Below are positions 11,278-22,391 of a stretch of DNA of 64,000 bases, piece by piece. How positions within the stretch are numbered: the first letter of the stretch is position 1; each line of letters opens with the position of its first letter. A program made the position numbers and the translations under genes. Source of the DNA: Guyanagaster necrorhizus (lineage: Eukaryota > Basidiomycota > Agaricomycetes > Agaricales > Physalacriaceae); contig NW_025064882.1 of NCBI RefSeq assembly GCF_019112545.1, positions 1,564,928-1,628,927 on the forward strand. The letters are read 5' to 3'. The notes under the pieces were generated by a model. The model did no database searches. It was given only the letters and a program-made list of their open reading frames with translations, and was not told where the DNA came from.

Positions 11278-13586
11278 ATGATTCTGCTCACCGCACTTTG
11301 GATCCTCATCTCCTCGATTATTGCTCATTTGGTATACAAGAGATGGTCCCGCATCTCAATCACCAACATCCGTGGGCCTCAGCCGCATTCGATCTTATAC
11401 GGTGAGTGCAACTTTGTCGAAATTTCATCTGTGTCACTAATCTGAATGTACAATATCCAGGCAACTTCCCAGAAATGTTGGAAGGGCAAGCTGGCGATGT
11501 CTGTTACTTTCCCACCTTTCTACGTAGTACAAAATGCTTATGTCCCATGTTAGATTGACTTCAAGTGGCAGGAGGAGTTTGGTGATGTCGTCCGAATCAA
11601 GGCACCCTTCGGTGTATGCCTCTTGTTCAACTCCAAGACAAAAATACCGTAACGACATGATATATAGGAAGATCGGTTGCTCCTTTCGGACCCTAAAGCG
11701 TTACAATATATCTATCATGCCTCCGGATATGGTTTTACTAAGACGTCGGGTCGTCTTGCTGTATCTCAAACGATATTTGGCCCCGGGCTTGTGGGCGTCG
11801 ACGGTATGCGACAGCTTTTTGTATTTTCCACCAGGCATGACTAAGTCGAGTAGGCGACATTCACAGGCGGCAGAGAAGGGTTATGATGCCCGGTTTTGGG
11901 ACTCCAGAAATCAAGGCTTTCGTACCAATCTTTTTCACTCATGCTGGGAAGGTGAATGCCAATTCAAGATGTGTCTAATCTGGTCTAAAGTGTTATCCAG
12001 ATGGCTGCCAAATGGAGAGATATCATTTCGGGCAACGGTGGCCTGTCATGTACCGTGGATGTTCCTTCATGGACATCTCGTGCAACGCTAGACATTATAG
12101 GACAAGGTTTCGAGTTTCTCCGTGTCGACCTGGAGATGCTGAAATTTGATTGTTAGCTGCCTTCGACTACGACTTCGGAGCTCTTGATGACACAGACAAC
12201 ATCCTGACCAAGATTGTGTCAAACATCGTGTACGCCAGAATAGATTGCGAGGACCAGTGCTAAGTTTGTTTCTTCAGCTTTGATACGTTCGGCCTTCCAA
12301 CAAACAAGGCCATCCTCTCTTTGAGCCTCATGGACTTTCTTCCTTTCTGGCTTTCGAGATTCATCACTAAGTCTTTGCCGATATCGCGTTTGTCTCATGC
12401 CCACAAATTGAATCGATTAACCGGCACCGTCTCGAAGCAACTGGTCAAAGAAAAGTACGATGCTCTGATTGACGGTAAATCTAACAAGGACATTATGAGT
12501 CTCTTAGGCGCGTTGAATCGTTTGCGCTGTCGAATACGCTGTTGTAACATAAAACAGTCAAGGCCAATGCATCCCAGAACCCAGACACAAGACTCTCAGA
12601 GCAAGAACTGCTTGCGCAGATGATGTACGTTATTCAAAGTGTTTATGTGCAACTCACAATTTCACTCCTGTAGCACAATCATCATGGCAGGTCATGAAAC
12701 AACGTCAAATTCTTTGTCATGGGCATTGCTGGAACTTGCAAAGCACCCGGAGATACAGTCCAAACTTCGGGATGAGATCCGAGCAAAGGAACGTCTGGTA
12801 CTTTCGCGTGGCGGGTCATTGACGGCCACAGATTTCGATAATATGCCCTATTTAACTGCCGTTGTAAAAGTAGGTATCTGACGCCCTGAGATAGACCAAG
12901 GCTCAACCCGTCAAATCTAGGAGAGCCTTCGTTTCCATCCAGTGTCATACAACGTTTTCAGAGTATCGGAAAAGGATGACGTATTGCCGCTGCTGAAACC
13001 GATAATCACCAAAGACGGAAAGGTCATGTACGAAGTACCAATTCCCAAGGGTCTCCAAATTATCAGTTCGATTGCTGCATATAATAGGTACATGATCGCC
13101 GCGAAGTTCTATGTGAACCATTTACTGATGCATGTTCGTGACCTCCTAGGAACAAGGATATATTCGGAGAGGACTCAAGTGTCTTCAATCCTGACCGTTG
13201 GTTGTGCGATAATGTCAAGTCAAGCGTATCTATTGGCATGTACGCAAATCTGTATGCTTCTCCGACTATCATGTATTCCGGGAAGGTTTAACTGTCTTCT
13301 AGGTTCACCTTCTCAGGTGGCGGACGAGCGTGCATTGGCTGGAGATTTGCGTACGTGAGCTTTTGTTCGTGGCAGTATTGCGTATAATCTGAAGACGGGT
13401 AGGGTACTCGAGCTATCGGCCTTTGTCGTTGAACTTTTGAATAACTTTGAGTTCTCCTTGACGGACAAAGGTGACAGCATTCGAAGGGAGGCGTGCTTTG
13501 TGATGACTCCTACGCTTGAAGGTCAGCGGGAAAAGGGAACACAGATGCCTCTTAACATTCGAATTGCATCTCGGGAGGACATGTAG
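11278..13586 (+). CDS. Cytochrome P450 monooxygenase
   Basis: The start at 11278 gives MILLTALWILISSIIAHLVY, a single membrane anchor typical of microsomal P450s, followed by the proline-containing hinge GPQPHS. Splicing about eleven short introns yields SDPKALQYIYHASGYGF, HRRQRRVMMPGFGTPEIKAF (C-helix region) and the oxygen-binding I-helix motif AGHETTS. The K-helix ESLRFHP (ExxR), the PDRW region and the haem-binding loop FSGGGRACIG with the ligand cysteine follow. All landmarks are present and in order, ending SREDM at 13584-13586. One intron is odd: SLLG to KANAS needs either a 38-nt intron (12520-12557, donor GTTTGC) or a weak GC donor. Substrate unknown. It stands next to the 5-oxoprolinase gene in the same direction. 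Confidence 0.88.
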
Positions 13587-13945
13587 GTATTACTAGTATT
13601 TGGGATGAATGACATGTTCGGAACTGCTTCGGGGTGTTCAGTAACGAAGTTATTGGCCATGGCAGCACCTCCACAGATATAAATGATTGGGTAATTTTCT
13701 CAGCTACCTTATCTAAGTATGAGGAAGTGCCCAGCCAAGCGACAGGAATTGTCAAGGAAATGATTCCTCGCATATTCCGCATGAGCCGAACTTGCCGCCG
13801 GTATCGACTCGGAATTGCGAGTTCGTTCATCTTTATCACCTATCTGTATGTATTTCGGAATCTGCCAGGAATGGATATCCGTCTCTCATATAGCTATATC
13901 ACGGTACTGATCTGACCTTCGGACGTATACTGCCTTGCGCTCGTC
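13587..13945. other. Intergenic region between P450 and 5-oxoprolinase genes
   Basis: A 359-bp spacer. An open frame of about 93 codons runs through it, but its composition (clusters of Ile, Tyr, Arg and Ser) and lack of a family motif argue against a gene. It presumably holds the oxoprolinase promoter. Confidence 0.5.
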
Positions 13946-16900
13946 ATGTCGTTAGACCTTGTCAGAATTGCTATCGGTACGTTGATTGCCGTAGAGATGA
14001 CGCTGTCTTACCATTATCAGACCGCGGAGGAACGTTCACGGACGTGTACTGTGCGCAGATAGGAAAGCCTGATATCGTGCTCAAGGTTCGCAATCGTCGT
14101 CGTCGTCTGTTGTCCCACTTACAGGCCGCCAGCTCCTCTCTGTGGACCCGCACAACTACCCCGATGCGCCAGCAGAAGGTATCCGACGAGTTCTAGAGTT
14201 GACTTCCGGTCAAAGTATACCCAAGGGCTCAAAATTGAAGCTAGACCGGGTCGAGAGCATTCGTATGGGTACAACTGTTGCGACCAATGCTCTGCTGGAA
14301 CGTAAAGGTGCCCGGTGTGCTCTTCTGACGACGGAGGGGCACAAGGATGTATTGCGCATTGGTCAACAAGGTGCGTATTCTCAGCCAATTGTTCTGAATT
14401 CTGATGTCCAAGTCCTCTGCAGCCCGACCCAATATCTTTGACCTGTCAGCTAAAAAGCTTTCATCGCTCTATGATAAGGTCATTGAAGTTGCCGAGCGCG
14501 TCACTATTGCCACTTCTACCGAGGACCCAGAGTCATCTCCGGCCTCTTTCGAAGGCATTTCCGACGCGTCCATCGTACGAGGACTTACAGGCGACTTTAT
14601 CCGTGTTCTCAAGAAGCCTGAATTGGACATCATCAAGATGCAGCTCCAGTCACTTTGGGATGAGGGCTTCCGGTCCATCGCCGTTGCTTTCCTTCATTCT
14701 TACGTCTATCCCGAGCATGAAAATATCGTTTCTGATATCGCGAGAAAGATGGGTTTTGCTGTATCCGTGTCGTCTGAGCTCCAACCGATGATCAAGATCG
14801 TGTCGCGAGCAAACTCAGCTATCGCGGACGCGTATCTCTCTCCTGTGACCCGGACATACATTGAGACATTCGCCGAGGGTTTTGAGGGTGGGCTCGATGC
14901 ACTTGGAAATAAACTCTTGTTCATGCAGAGTGACGGCGGTCTTTGCAGCTGGAGAAACTTTTCAGGCCTTCGTGCTGTGCTTTCTGGCCCTGCGGGAGGT
15001 GTCATTGGGTATTCCAAAACATGCTACGACGCAGAGGATGGTACTCCACTCGTATCAGTAGACATGGGCGGCACCTCTACCGATGTTTCGCGATATAGCG
15101 GTCATCTTGAACACGTATTCGAAACAGCCACCGCTGAGGTTATCATCCAAGCCCCGCAACTCGACATCAACACGGTCGCTGCTGGCGGCGGTTCTCGCTT
15201 GTTCTGGGAGAACGGAATGTTTGTTGTGGGCCCGGAGGTTGGTGCTTCCGTCCGAGTGCCTGCAGTATCGAACTGATGGTATATTCGTTTTCAGAGTGCT
15301 GGAGCCCACCCTGGCCCCGCCTGTTATCGCAAGGGAGGTCCACTAGCCGTCACCGATGCCAATCTGCTTCTGGGTAGGCTTCTTCCCGAACACTTGTACG
15401 CTGTCCCATTTATAATTATCTGCTGAAAGACTGATTGTCTTCAGCCCAAAAATTTTTGGACCCAATGAAGACGAGGCCTTAGACATAGATGTTACTCGTC
15501 GTCTTTTTGAGGAATTGACCGCCAAGATCAGTGCTGAGAAAGGAATCAAAATGACTCCTGAAGAAGTTGCTTCTGGTTTTCTCCGTGTGGCGAATGAAGC
15601 TATGAGCAGACCTATTCGAACGTGTGTTTTTTTATCTATATACTCTATTACTGATCATCTCTAATTATATACCAGGTTGACTGAAGCCCGAGGCTTTGAA
15701 AGTGCTAGCCATAACCTCGTCATATTTGGTGGTGCAGGAGGCCAACATGGCACTGCTATTGCTTCCATCCTCGGCATCTGTCGTATTCTTGTCGCTCGCT
15801 TCTCATCTATTCTCTCTGCCTACGGGATGGCACTGGCAGATGTGGTCGTCGAAGAACAAGAACCTGCTTCTGATGTTCTCGACTCACGGACAGACGCAGA
15901 CAACACCGCCGTCTATTCCTCGCTCCGCATGCGAGCGGACATCCTCATTAACCGTGCTCGGACATCTCTTCTTTCTCAAGGATTTCCCTCCGCACAGATA
16001 TTTGCTGAACTCATGTACAACTGCCGTTTCCACGGAACAAGCACATCCTTGATGGTACGCGAGCCGGCGGATGGGGATTTTGTCAGTAGCTTTGTCCGGC
16101 AGCACGAACAGCTCTTTGGATTCACACTACAGGATCGAAGTGTGCATGTCGATGATGTACGTGTGAGAGCAGTTGCTAAGAGCGACAGAACCGAACAAGA
16201 GAGTCCATATGCCGAGATAGCAAGGTCTACGCTAATGGAGGCGAAGGGACTGCTAGAGAAATGTCACAGAAAGAAGGTGTACTTCGATGGGCTGGGATGG
16301 ACCGATACTGCTGTTGTGCCGTTGCAGGAACTATCTCCCGGCGACCAAATTCCAGTGAGGCTTTTTAATGCTCTCATCAGTAGACTTGAATAAACAAATT
16401 CGTAGGCTCCAGCAATCATTTTCGATGCTACTCAAACGATCCTTATCGAACCTGGCTACTTGGCGACGGCTACCTCGAAGCATATTATCATTGACCGTGC
16501 AGGGCCACCTACGTCTAAGCCCGTTTTAGACATCAACCAAATTGACCCTATACAGCTATCTGTGTTCGGGCATAGGTTTATGGGTATTGCAGAACAGGTT
16601 GGAATTTTCATTCGTCGTTCTCGTTTTACTGATTACGCGTATAGATGGGGACAATTCTTAAGCAAACTTCTATCTCGACCAACATCAAGGAGCGCTTGGA
16701 TTTGTGGGCGACTTCCTTTTCAATTTCACAGAATTACTCATTCATACTGACAGTTCTTGTGCTCTCTTTTCACCTGACGGCTTACTCGTAGCGAACGCAC
16801 CTCATATACCCTGTACGTGTTTCTCTGTCCCATCACGTAACGTCTGACGACGTGATTATCAGGTCATCTCGGTGCCATGAGTGCGGCCGTGCGCTTCCAA

Positions 16901-18935
16901 GCCGAGCTGCACAAAGGCCAGCTCCAAGATGGTGACGTATTAGTCTCGAACCATCCAGGTATGCCTAACTGTCACCTTGTCAATTGCAACTAACGGACAT
17001 CACAGATGCAGGAGGTTCCCACCTTCCTGATATTACGGTAATGACCCCTGCATTCCACAACGGTGAGATCGTCTTCTGGACAGCCTCGCGTGCCCATCAC
17101 GCTGATATTGGTATGCTCATCTCGTCTCGTTTCTTCCTGTTTGACAAGCTATCAGGCGGCATCCGCGCCGGCTCAATGCCTCCCTTCTCTAAGACAATCT
17201 GGCAAGAAGGAGCGCAAATCCTGAGTTTTAAGCTGGTGAAACAGGGAAAGTTCGACGAGGAAGGTGTCGTGGATATCATGTACAATCAGCCTTCGAAGTT
17301 CCCTGGCTGCTCTGGAACGCGAACATTGAAAGATGTACGGTTTGCGCAGTCTTTAGTCTTGTTCACATTCTGACATACTTTCTTGTAGAACATTTCTGAC
17401 ATGAAGGCGCAGATATCGGCTAATCACCGTGGCGCTACGTTGATTAGGGCTCTAATTGAGGAGTTTTCATTGAGAGTTGTGCAGGTATGCCCACTCGATC
17501 GAAACCTTGGACACTGTAGCTAATGAGCGTCCCATAGTTCTACATGTTCGCCATCCAAAAGACTGCAGAATCTGCTGTGCGTGACTTGTTGCGTTTCGTG
17601 GACACAAAGTTCGGCGGGAAGTCATTGCAAGCTATCGATTACATGGATAGCGGAGAGCAGTTACAGCTCAAAGTTGACATTGACTCCAAGCTGGGCGAAG
17701 CTGTGTTTGATTTTACGGGGACAAGCCCACAGTCGTGAGTCTCTAGCTTCTTGAATCTCTGTTGACCGGATCTTATATATCTTCAGGTATTCGAATTTGA
17801 ATGCACCAACAGCTATTGTATATAGCGCCATCATCTATGTGCTTCGCTCGCTGATTCCTACCGCCATCCCACTGAACCACGGATGCTTGGCCCCAATCAA
17901 AGTAATTGTCCCACCTCGTTCAATTCTTTCTCCTGGACCAGGCGCTGCAACGGTGGCAGGTAACGTTGAGACATCACAGCGGTATGTCATATTTCCCGCG
18001 GAATATGAGTCTTTAATAAGTCTGCAGTATAACGGATGTCGTGCTCAAAGCTTTCGAAGCTTGCGGAGCTTCTCAGGGTTCCTGTAATAAGTAAGAGACT
18101 CAGCGATTTTCATGAGTGTCTGTCACTAACCGAGATGAATGTTAGTCTTACGTTCGGCTACGGGACCGAGACGAAAGGCTTTGGCTATTATGAGGTATGA
18201 ATACCAACTCTCTATTTTTCTCTAACTTACACATTTTATCTTAGACCATTGCAGGGGGTTCTGGAGCAGGCTCAACTTGGGATGGGCAAAGTGGGTATGT
18301 ATTTTTCCGGCTATACCTGCCATTTTGAGTCTCATCGATTGATCTGCAGTGTTCATGTTCATATGACGAGTGAGTTGCCTGTATTTTTAAGGTGGCATAA
18401 ATATCTAATGTCACACTAGACACTTGTATTGGTGATGCGGAGAACATTGAGCGTAAATACCCTGTCATTGTACGCGAATTTAGCATCCGCGCAGAGTCAG
18501 GAGGTTTGGGTCGACACACAGGCGGCGATGGTTGTGTACGTGAGATTGAATTTACCCGTGAGCTGGATGTTGCCATTCTATCCGAGCGACGGTCAATTCC
18601 GCCTTACGGAATGCGTGGTGGCTCACACGGACAGACTGGGCGAAACTTCTGGTTGAGGAGGGAAGCTGATGGAACGATCACGACGATTGCTCTTGGAGGA
18701 AAAAATGAGTGTCCGATGAAACCTGGGGACAGGATTCGTATCGGTAAGGTGTTGTGTCTCTCTTCTTAGTTGTACTAATCTATATCACGAAGAAACTGCC
18801 GGTGGGGGTGGTTATGGCGTTCCTGGATCTGAAGAAGAGGAGGCGAGTCAGCTGTATGGAGCTTTCAACCGTGCTCCTCCAACAAGAGCAAATGGAAGTC
18901 TTTCACAGATGAGGGAGACAGCAGACACCAATTGA
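13946..18935 (+). CDS. OXP1: 5-oxoprolinase (ATP-hydrolysing)
   Basis: Opens 5-oxo-L-proline to L-glutamate with ATP in the gamma-glutamyl (glutathione degradation) cycle, in the cytosol. A tiny first exon ([10 protein letters not shown]) splices to [13 protein letters not shown], the phosphate-binding start of the hydantoinase A half. Next come [48 protein letters not shown] and [19 protein letters not shown]. The B half contains [50 protein letters not shown] and [18 protein letters not shown]. It ends QMRETADTN at 18935. About twenty short introns split it, and I followed the frame through the whole gene (about 1300 residues, normal for the family). The next gene downstream is a DAL5-type permease and then ATM1. 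Confidence 0.93.
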
Positions 18936-19343
18936 AGTACCTCGATAGAGTCGTTCGCATTGTATCAGTAATCCAGAATATCACACAAGATCATTTTTCT
19001 CTATTGTAACATCGGATCGAGTCCGATGTGGGTCCAGAGTTGTGCCCAAGTGGTGCCTCGTGAACGACGATTCGGGCCAGCGGCAGTCGAGTTTCAAATC
19101 CATATTGGCGATACGCAACAATTCCGAGATAAGAAAGTATATTGACCTTGGGAGTTGGTTGCGCATCTGCGCGGAATTCTGTGGGCGGAACGGATAACGA
19201 AATCTTGCAACGTATAACTTTATCTGCGGGCTCGGTGGATGTCAGGAATATAGGGTGATGGCAGACGCTTATCATTTGCCCAGACTGTTCTTATAACTCT
19301 GCCAGTGGCCACAACGGTCACTTCTGCTCCCCGCATTACAAAG
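18936..19343. other. Intergenic region between oxoprolinase and permease genes
   Basis: A 408-bp spacer between two plus-strand genes with no supported exon. It should contain the oxoprolinase terminator and the permease promoter. Confidence 0.5.
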
Positions 19344-21456
19344 ATGGGCATCGTGAATTTTCTTATTCCATCGTCTGAACAGATGGCGCTAATTTCTTAC
19401 TTTGCAGAAATCTTCCAGCGACGACGAGCTTTCCGGAAAGGCAGCCCACATTCAAGTTGCTGTTGCTTCGGTGGAGCATAATGGCATAGAAACGTCTCCT
19501 CTCAACCAGGAAGACGAAGCCAGGCTGTTGAAGAAGGTGAGGGAATACGAGTTTCGGTCTTTTACAATTTAACGCTTTGTAGATCGACTTATTCTTGATT
19601 CCAATGTTCGGTGTCATGTATTTCGCGTGTTTTCTTGACCGTGGAAAGTCAGCAACTGTTCCCTTGTCAGTCCTTTTGCATATAATAAATCGCATTCTTA
19701 ACTAGCATCGGTAATGCCAAAATTGCTGGGATGGCGACAGATCTGCATCTTGTCGGCAACCAATACGGAGCTGCCGTTTCAGTGGTTGTATGTTCGATTC
19801 CTTCTCACTTCTAATCTTCCGTATTGATTCTTTCTCTCTAGTACGCGTTCGTGACTGAAATTGTCGTTCAACTTCTTCCATCTGATGCTATCAAAATCGC
19901 AGGACTTATGTCATCTTTGAACCCGTTTGTTCGTCGTCTGTCTGTTCTGAAGCGATATTTTGACACCTATCTATTCGCATAGATGCTGTTTTGCTCAAGC
20001 TTCTTACCCCGAAATTCGTTCTTTCGGTCTCTGCTCTGATTTTCGGGGCACTTACTATAGCTACACCATTTTCTGGCTCATATAGACCGCTGATGGCGAT
20101 TCGGGTGCTTCTTGGTTGGTCTGAAGCCGGTGGGCAAATCATTCCCATTATATTTTTCTTTGCTTACGCTCTTGAATAGGTGTTTTCCCCTGTATTGCAA
20201 CTTACCTTACGATGACCTACCGTCGTGAAGAGTTGGGGAGACGACTTTCTTATATTTTCCTGTGTTCCGCAATTTCTGGAGGTTTCGGCAAGTAAGCTAA
20301 CCACCTCTGTTTTGTCGAACCTAAATGCTTCGAGTGTATAGGTGGACTTCTAGCGTTTGGTCTAACACACATTTCCACTGACTCCTTGTCTGGATGGCAA
20401 TGGTTATACATTGTTGAAGGACTCTTCACTGTTGCTCTTGCTCCCGTCGCCTACTTTTGGATCCCAAACCGCATTGACCAGGCATGGTTTTTGAATAACG
20501 ACGAGAAGGACATGTGCGCTGTTCGATATGAGACGAACATGACGCATTACGATCCAGACGAAAAGTTTGATATTCAACTAGTCCTTCTAGCATTCAAAGA
20601 TTGGAGAACTTGGGCCAGTGGTGTCATCCAATTTGGTGCAGACGTCACGCTTTATGCTATTTCTACATTCATGTAAGTGCTTGTTCTCTTTATGTACCAA
20701 TACTCATTCAGCTAACACCCACTTCCTTCAGGCCCGTCCTTATCAGCGATATGGGATACTCTTCTTACCACGCGCAGCTTCTTACCGTTCCGGTCTATGT
20801 CATCGCCGCGCTTTCATTCATGATCCAAGCTCAATTTTCTGACCGCCTCTTCCTTCGTGGACCATTCATCATTGGGAACTTCTTCATTCAGATCGTGGGC
20901 TACATCATTCTTGTCACAGCGAAGCCCGTTGGAGTGCGTTATTTCAGTGTCTATGTGGTTGCAGTGGGTCTTTATACACCGACTGCACTCAACGTTGGAT
21001 GGGTGGGTTGGTTCCGATGTCGTTTCGCCTGATTTCTTCTGACCATCCTCTTTCCTAGACGCAAAATAATTTTGGCCCTCATTATAAGCGGGCAGCTGGG
21101 GTCGGCCTCATGCAATTTGTTGGGAAGTGAGTGTCTAAATGTTGAGTATATGGTGTCTCCACCTACTGACTTTGGACCAGCTCTGCCGGTGCTTGCATAG
21201 GTCAAATATTCGATACCCGCCTGCAGCCTTATTACCATCGTTCCTATTACATTTCCATTGCGCTTACCGCGCTTAGCATGATAGTAGCGACCTTTGTGGT
21301 ATGTTCTGTGTCTTTGTAATGACAAAGAACTTACCGTTGCGGCAGATGCTCTATCTTCGGGAAGCTAACGAGAAGAAGGCCGAAGCGGTGGCTGTAGGCG
21401 CTCCAAATGAGCCCCATCTTGGCGATAAGAATCCACACTTCACCTTTGTATTGTAA
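19344..21456 (+). CDS. MFS permease, DAL5/allantoate anion:cation symporter family
   Basis: A minimal first exon (Met-Gly-Ile) splices to KSSSDDELSGKAAHIQVAV, a soluble N-terminus. Then comes KKIDLFLIPMFGVMYFACFL, the first membrane segment of the family, followed by LDRGKSATVPL. Membrane segments follow with LLKLLTPKFVLSVSALIFG, MAIRVLLGWSEA, GWQWLYIVEGLFTVALAPVA, WASGVIQFGADVTLYAIS and AAGVGLMQFVGNSAGACIGQ. The tail EANEKKAEAV is charged and cytosolic. These match the DAL5/TNA1/SEO1 group that takes up organic anions such as allantoate, nicotinate or dipeptides. The position immediately after 5-oxoprolinase allows, but does not prove, transport of a related amide or acid. The gene is complete with ten or so introns. 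Confidence 0.88.
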
Positions 21457-21895
21457 TAATAGTCCATGATACTTTAATATGACCACGTAGTACTCATTTT
21501 ATGATATAGACAGTCTACTAGACGCGCTGCGGAGTGCCCTTTGTCGAGGTGTAATGTGGATATTTCAGTTGTATGTTTTGAGTTTTCAGGGCTTGCCAAT
21601 TTGTTCGACTACAGCCTATTCCTCGGTATCAAGTATCTTTATCCTTCGTCCAAAGATTGACTGTGACCAAGAACCGCCAGATAAGGACGACGTTGGTTAA
21701 CAGGGAATGTGGGACCAATTGGGAAGTATACCGCATGCAGCAATATTTCCCCGCACTGCTACACTAACATTGAGTTTTAGTCCTAGTTCGGCAATGCCGC
21801 GTCGCCGAGCTTCGACGAATTCCAACTTGGAATCCAATACATCGCAGTTTAATTCGAAAGCATTCATCTCTCGTATTATCTTCTAACAAGAGTCG

Positions 21896-22241
21896 ATGCC
21901 CGACCCCGCAAAGATGGAGGCATTCTTGAACTTCTTCAAGAGTGACATGATAGACAACCCCTGCTCCCCGGAGCTTTGAAGGTTCGATTCCAGATTGTTG
22001 ACAACCGACCACCACTGCACAACAATCCAACTCAGATGTCAATTTGGCCCTGGAACTACAACCCGACGAGGCTGCCATTCTAGCTTTGAAGGATGAGCCA
22101 ATGCGCCTCATGGACACTGTGGTGTCAGCCACCAGCAAAATCAGCTGGTTTCAAGCCTTCAATAACGCCGGCCATCTACTTGAAGGGTGGCAATATGCCA
22201 AGAGTTCTCCCTTGAGAAGGGTCCCGCCGCCCATATACTGA
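21896..22241 (+). CDS. Possible small two-exon protein, unassigned
   Basis: A tentative model: MPDPAKMEAFLNFFK, an intron at 21942-22035 (donor GTGACA, acceptor CTCAG), then VNLALELQPDEAAILALKD and a stop at 22239-22241, about 84 residues. The second exon has balanced, protein-like composition and stays in frame after the splice. No family is recognised, the donor is weak and the frame could be chance. It sits between the convergent permease and ATM1 genes. Confidence 0.25.
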
Positions 22242-22391
22242 GTTTGAATATCTGTATCCATTAGTTGCATATGCGAACGAAAGATAAGTTAGTGAGTGAT
22301 ATCTGACGCGCAAGTAATTTAAATAGTGGTGTTTAAGTCTAGTCAACGCTTACAGTACTGATAGTCGTACAAGGCATTAAGGCGACATCTC

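Noticed and set aside
13634..13915. 93-codon plus-strand frame after the P450 gene
   Set aside because: No motif, poor composition, and it sits in the 3' flank and promoter gap between two well supported genes.
21960..22010. A T-loop-like GGTTCGATTCC suggesting a tRNA
   Set aside because: The flanking bases do not form a T-stem, and no D-arm, anticodon arm or acceptor stem could be drawn.
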